From contig CAZVCJ010000059.1 of assembly GCA_964625745.1 (NCBI GenBank), positions 1 through 22,244 on the forward strand: DNA of 22,244 nucleotides. The letters are read 5' to 3'. The notes beneath the pieces were generated by a model. That model had not been told where the DNA came from. It searched no databases and was given only the letters and a program-made list of their open reading frames with translations. The DNA comes from CAZVCJ01 sp964625745 (lineage in GTDB: Bacteria; Chloroflexota; Anaerolineae; VGOG01). Of the stretch, positions 21,964-22,244 are shown piece by piece (the first letter of the stretch is position 1; the number at the start of each line of letters is the position of its first letter). Both the position numbers and the translations under genes were made by a program.

Positions 21964-22244
21964 TTCCACCTACCGAATCCGACTTCTGGACAAATTCCCC
22001 GTTCTGTGTTAGGCCCTTAACGATCAAATTCTTGCACAACGAGCAAGGATTTCGGAATGCACTTTTTCTCTGCCACGAACCCTTCGACTGGGCTCAGGAC
22101 AGGTTTCACGAATTAACGCGAAAAAGAAAAAAATTAGTGAAAATTCGTGTAATTCGTGGCAAGAAGCCTTTGGGTTCTGGCTTGTCCAGGTTAGGGTACC
22201 ATCAAATAAGAGCATTGTGTGTTCCGTCATGTTCACGCAACACA
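21964..22244. other. Non-coding tail of the window
   Basis: Apart from the nested repeat at 22072-22160, I see no gene, terminator or RNA in this stretch. An open frame on the minus strand here mostly translates the repeats. Confidence 0.6.
22072..22160. repeat. CACGAATT-type palindrome interrupted by a CTTCGACTGGGCTCAGGACAGG unit
   Basis: GCCACGAA at the left end and AATTCGTGTAATTCGTGGC at the right end are the termini of the same palindrome family as 17233-17300. Between GCCACGAA and TTTCACGAATT in the left arm sits CCCTTCGACTGGGCTCAGGA (22080-22103 in full), a unit of the other repeat family also found at 205-228 and 2921-2940. Confidence 0.85.

Noticed and set aside
22024..22236. Minus-strand open frame at the window end
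   Set aside because: Much of it is the translation of the two nested repeats ('PEPSRR', 'CHELHEF'); no family resemblance and no clear ribosome binding site.
1..22244. CRISPR arrays, tRNA, rRNA or insertion-sequence transposases
   Set aside because: No regularly spaced direct repeats, no cloverleaf or rRNA stretches and no transposase-like protein were seen in any spacer.

Overview
The window looks like a scaffolded metagenome contig from an Anaerolineae-like member of the Chloroflexota. That placement is inference: it rests on lipoproteins with Pro/Thr-rich linkers after the lipid-anchored Cys, on the gene content, and on the heavy load of short palindromic intergenic repeats (the 'TCATTGCGAG', 'CTTCGACAAGCTCAGGACAGG' and 'CACGAATT' types). 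There is no rRNA or marker gene to confirm it. Four runs of exactly 100 N are scaffold joins. Two of them (4310-4409 and 13420-13519) are flanked by identical 40-base and 55-base copies of the same sequence, so they are almost certainly unmerged contig overlaps and not missing DNA.

Layout. 1-1342: tail of a sugar ABC ATPase and its CUT2-type permease, separated by a palindromic repeat. 1343-1763: a terminator-like hairpin, a ~190-base nested inverted repeat and a possible promoter. 1764-8522: a URO-D-family protein, a GH51 alpha-L-arabinofuranosidase, a very large one-piece regulator (LacI-type sugar-sensor domain, histidine kinase, two receivers, AraC DNA-binding domain) and a small receiver protein. 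8887-12940: a maltose/galacto-oligosaccharide type ABC importer (binding lipoprotein with an extra C-terminal X25-like module, MalF-like, MalG-like). 13176-18664: an unknown ~610-residue cytoplasmic protein, a secreted GH53 endo-galactanase with Ig-like and CBM61-like modules, a tiny zinc-ribbon protein and a second GH53 with no signal peptide. 18829-20511: a divergent GroEL-like chaperonin with its own near-consensus promoter. 20512-22244: nested repeats, an Asp-box (BNR) repeat protein, a perfect sigma-70 promoter carrying a LacI/cre-like operator, and what looks like the last ~28 codons of a lost sugar-binding protein.

How it fits together. GH53 plus GH51 points to type I arabinogalactan. 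The lipid-anchored GH53 would cut beta-1,4-galactan outside the cell. The MalEFG-like importer (compare GanSPQ of Bacillus) would bring in galacto-oligosaccharides. The cytoplasmic GH53, AbfA and the unknown protein at 13176-15163 would finish them. No GH42 or GH2 beta-galactosidase is present, so the unknown protein is the best candidate for the missing exo-enzyme. The LacI-kinase-AraC protein is the likely sugar-responsive regulator.

The most notable signals are the unknown enzyme candidate, the binding protein-X25 fusion, two palindromic repeats sitting in frame inside genes, the divergent chaperonin, and the orphan promoter/operator next to a binding-protein remnant.
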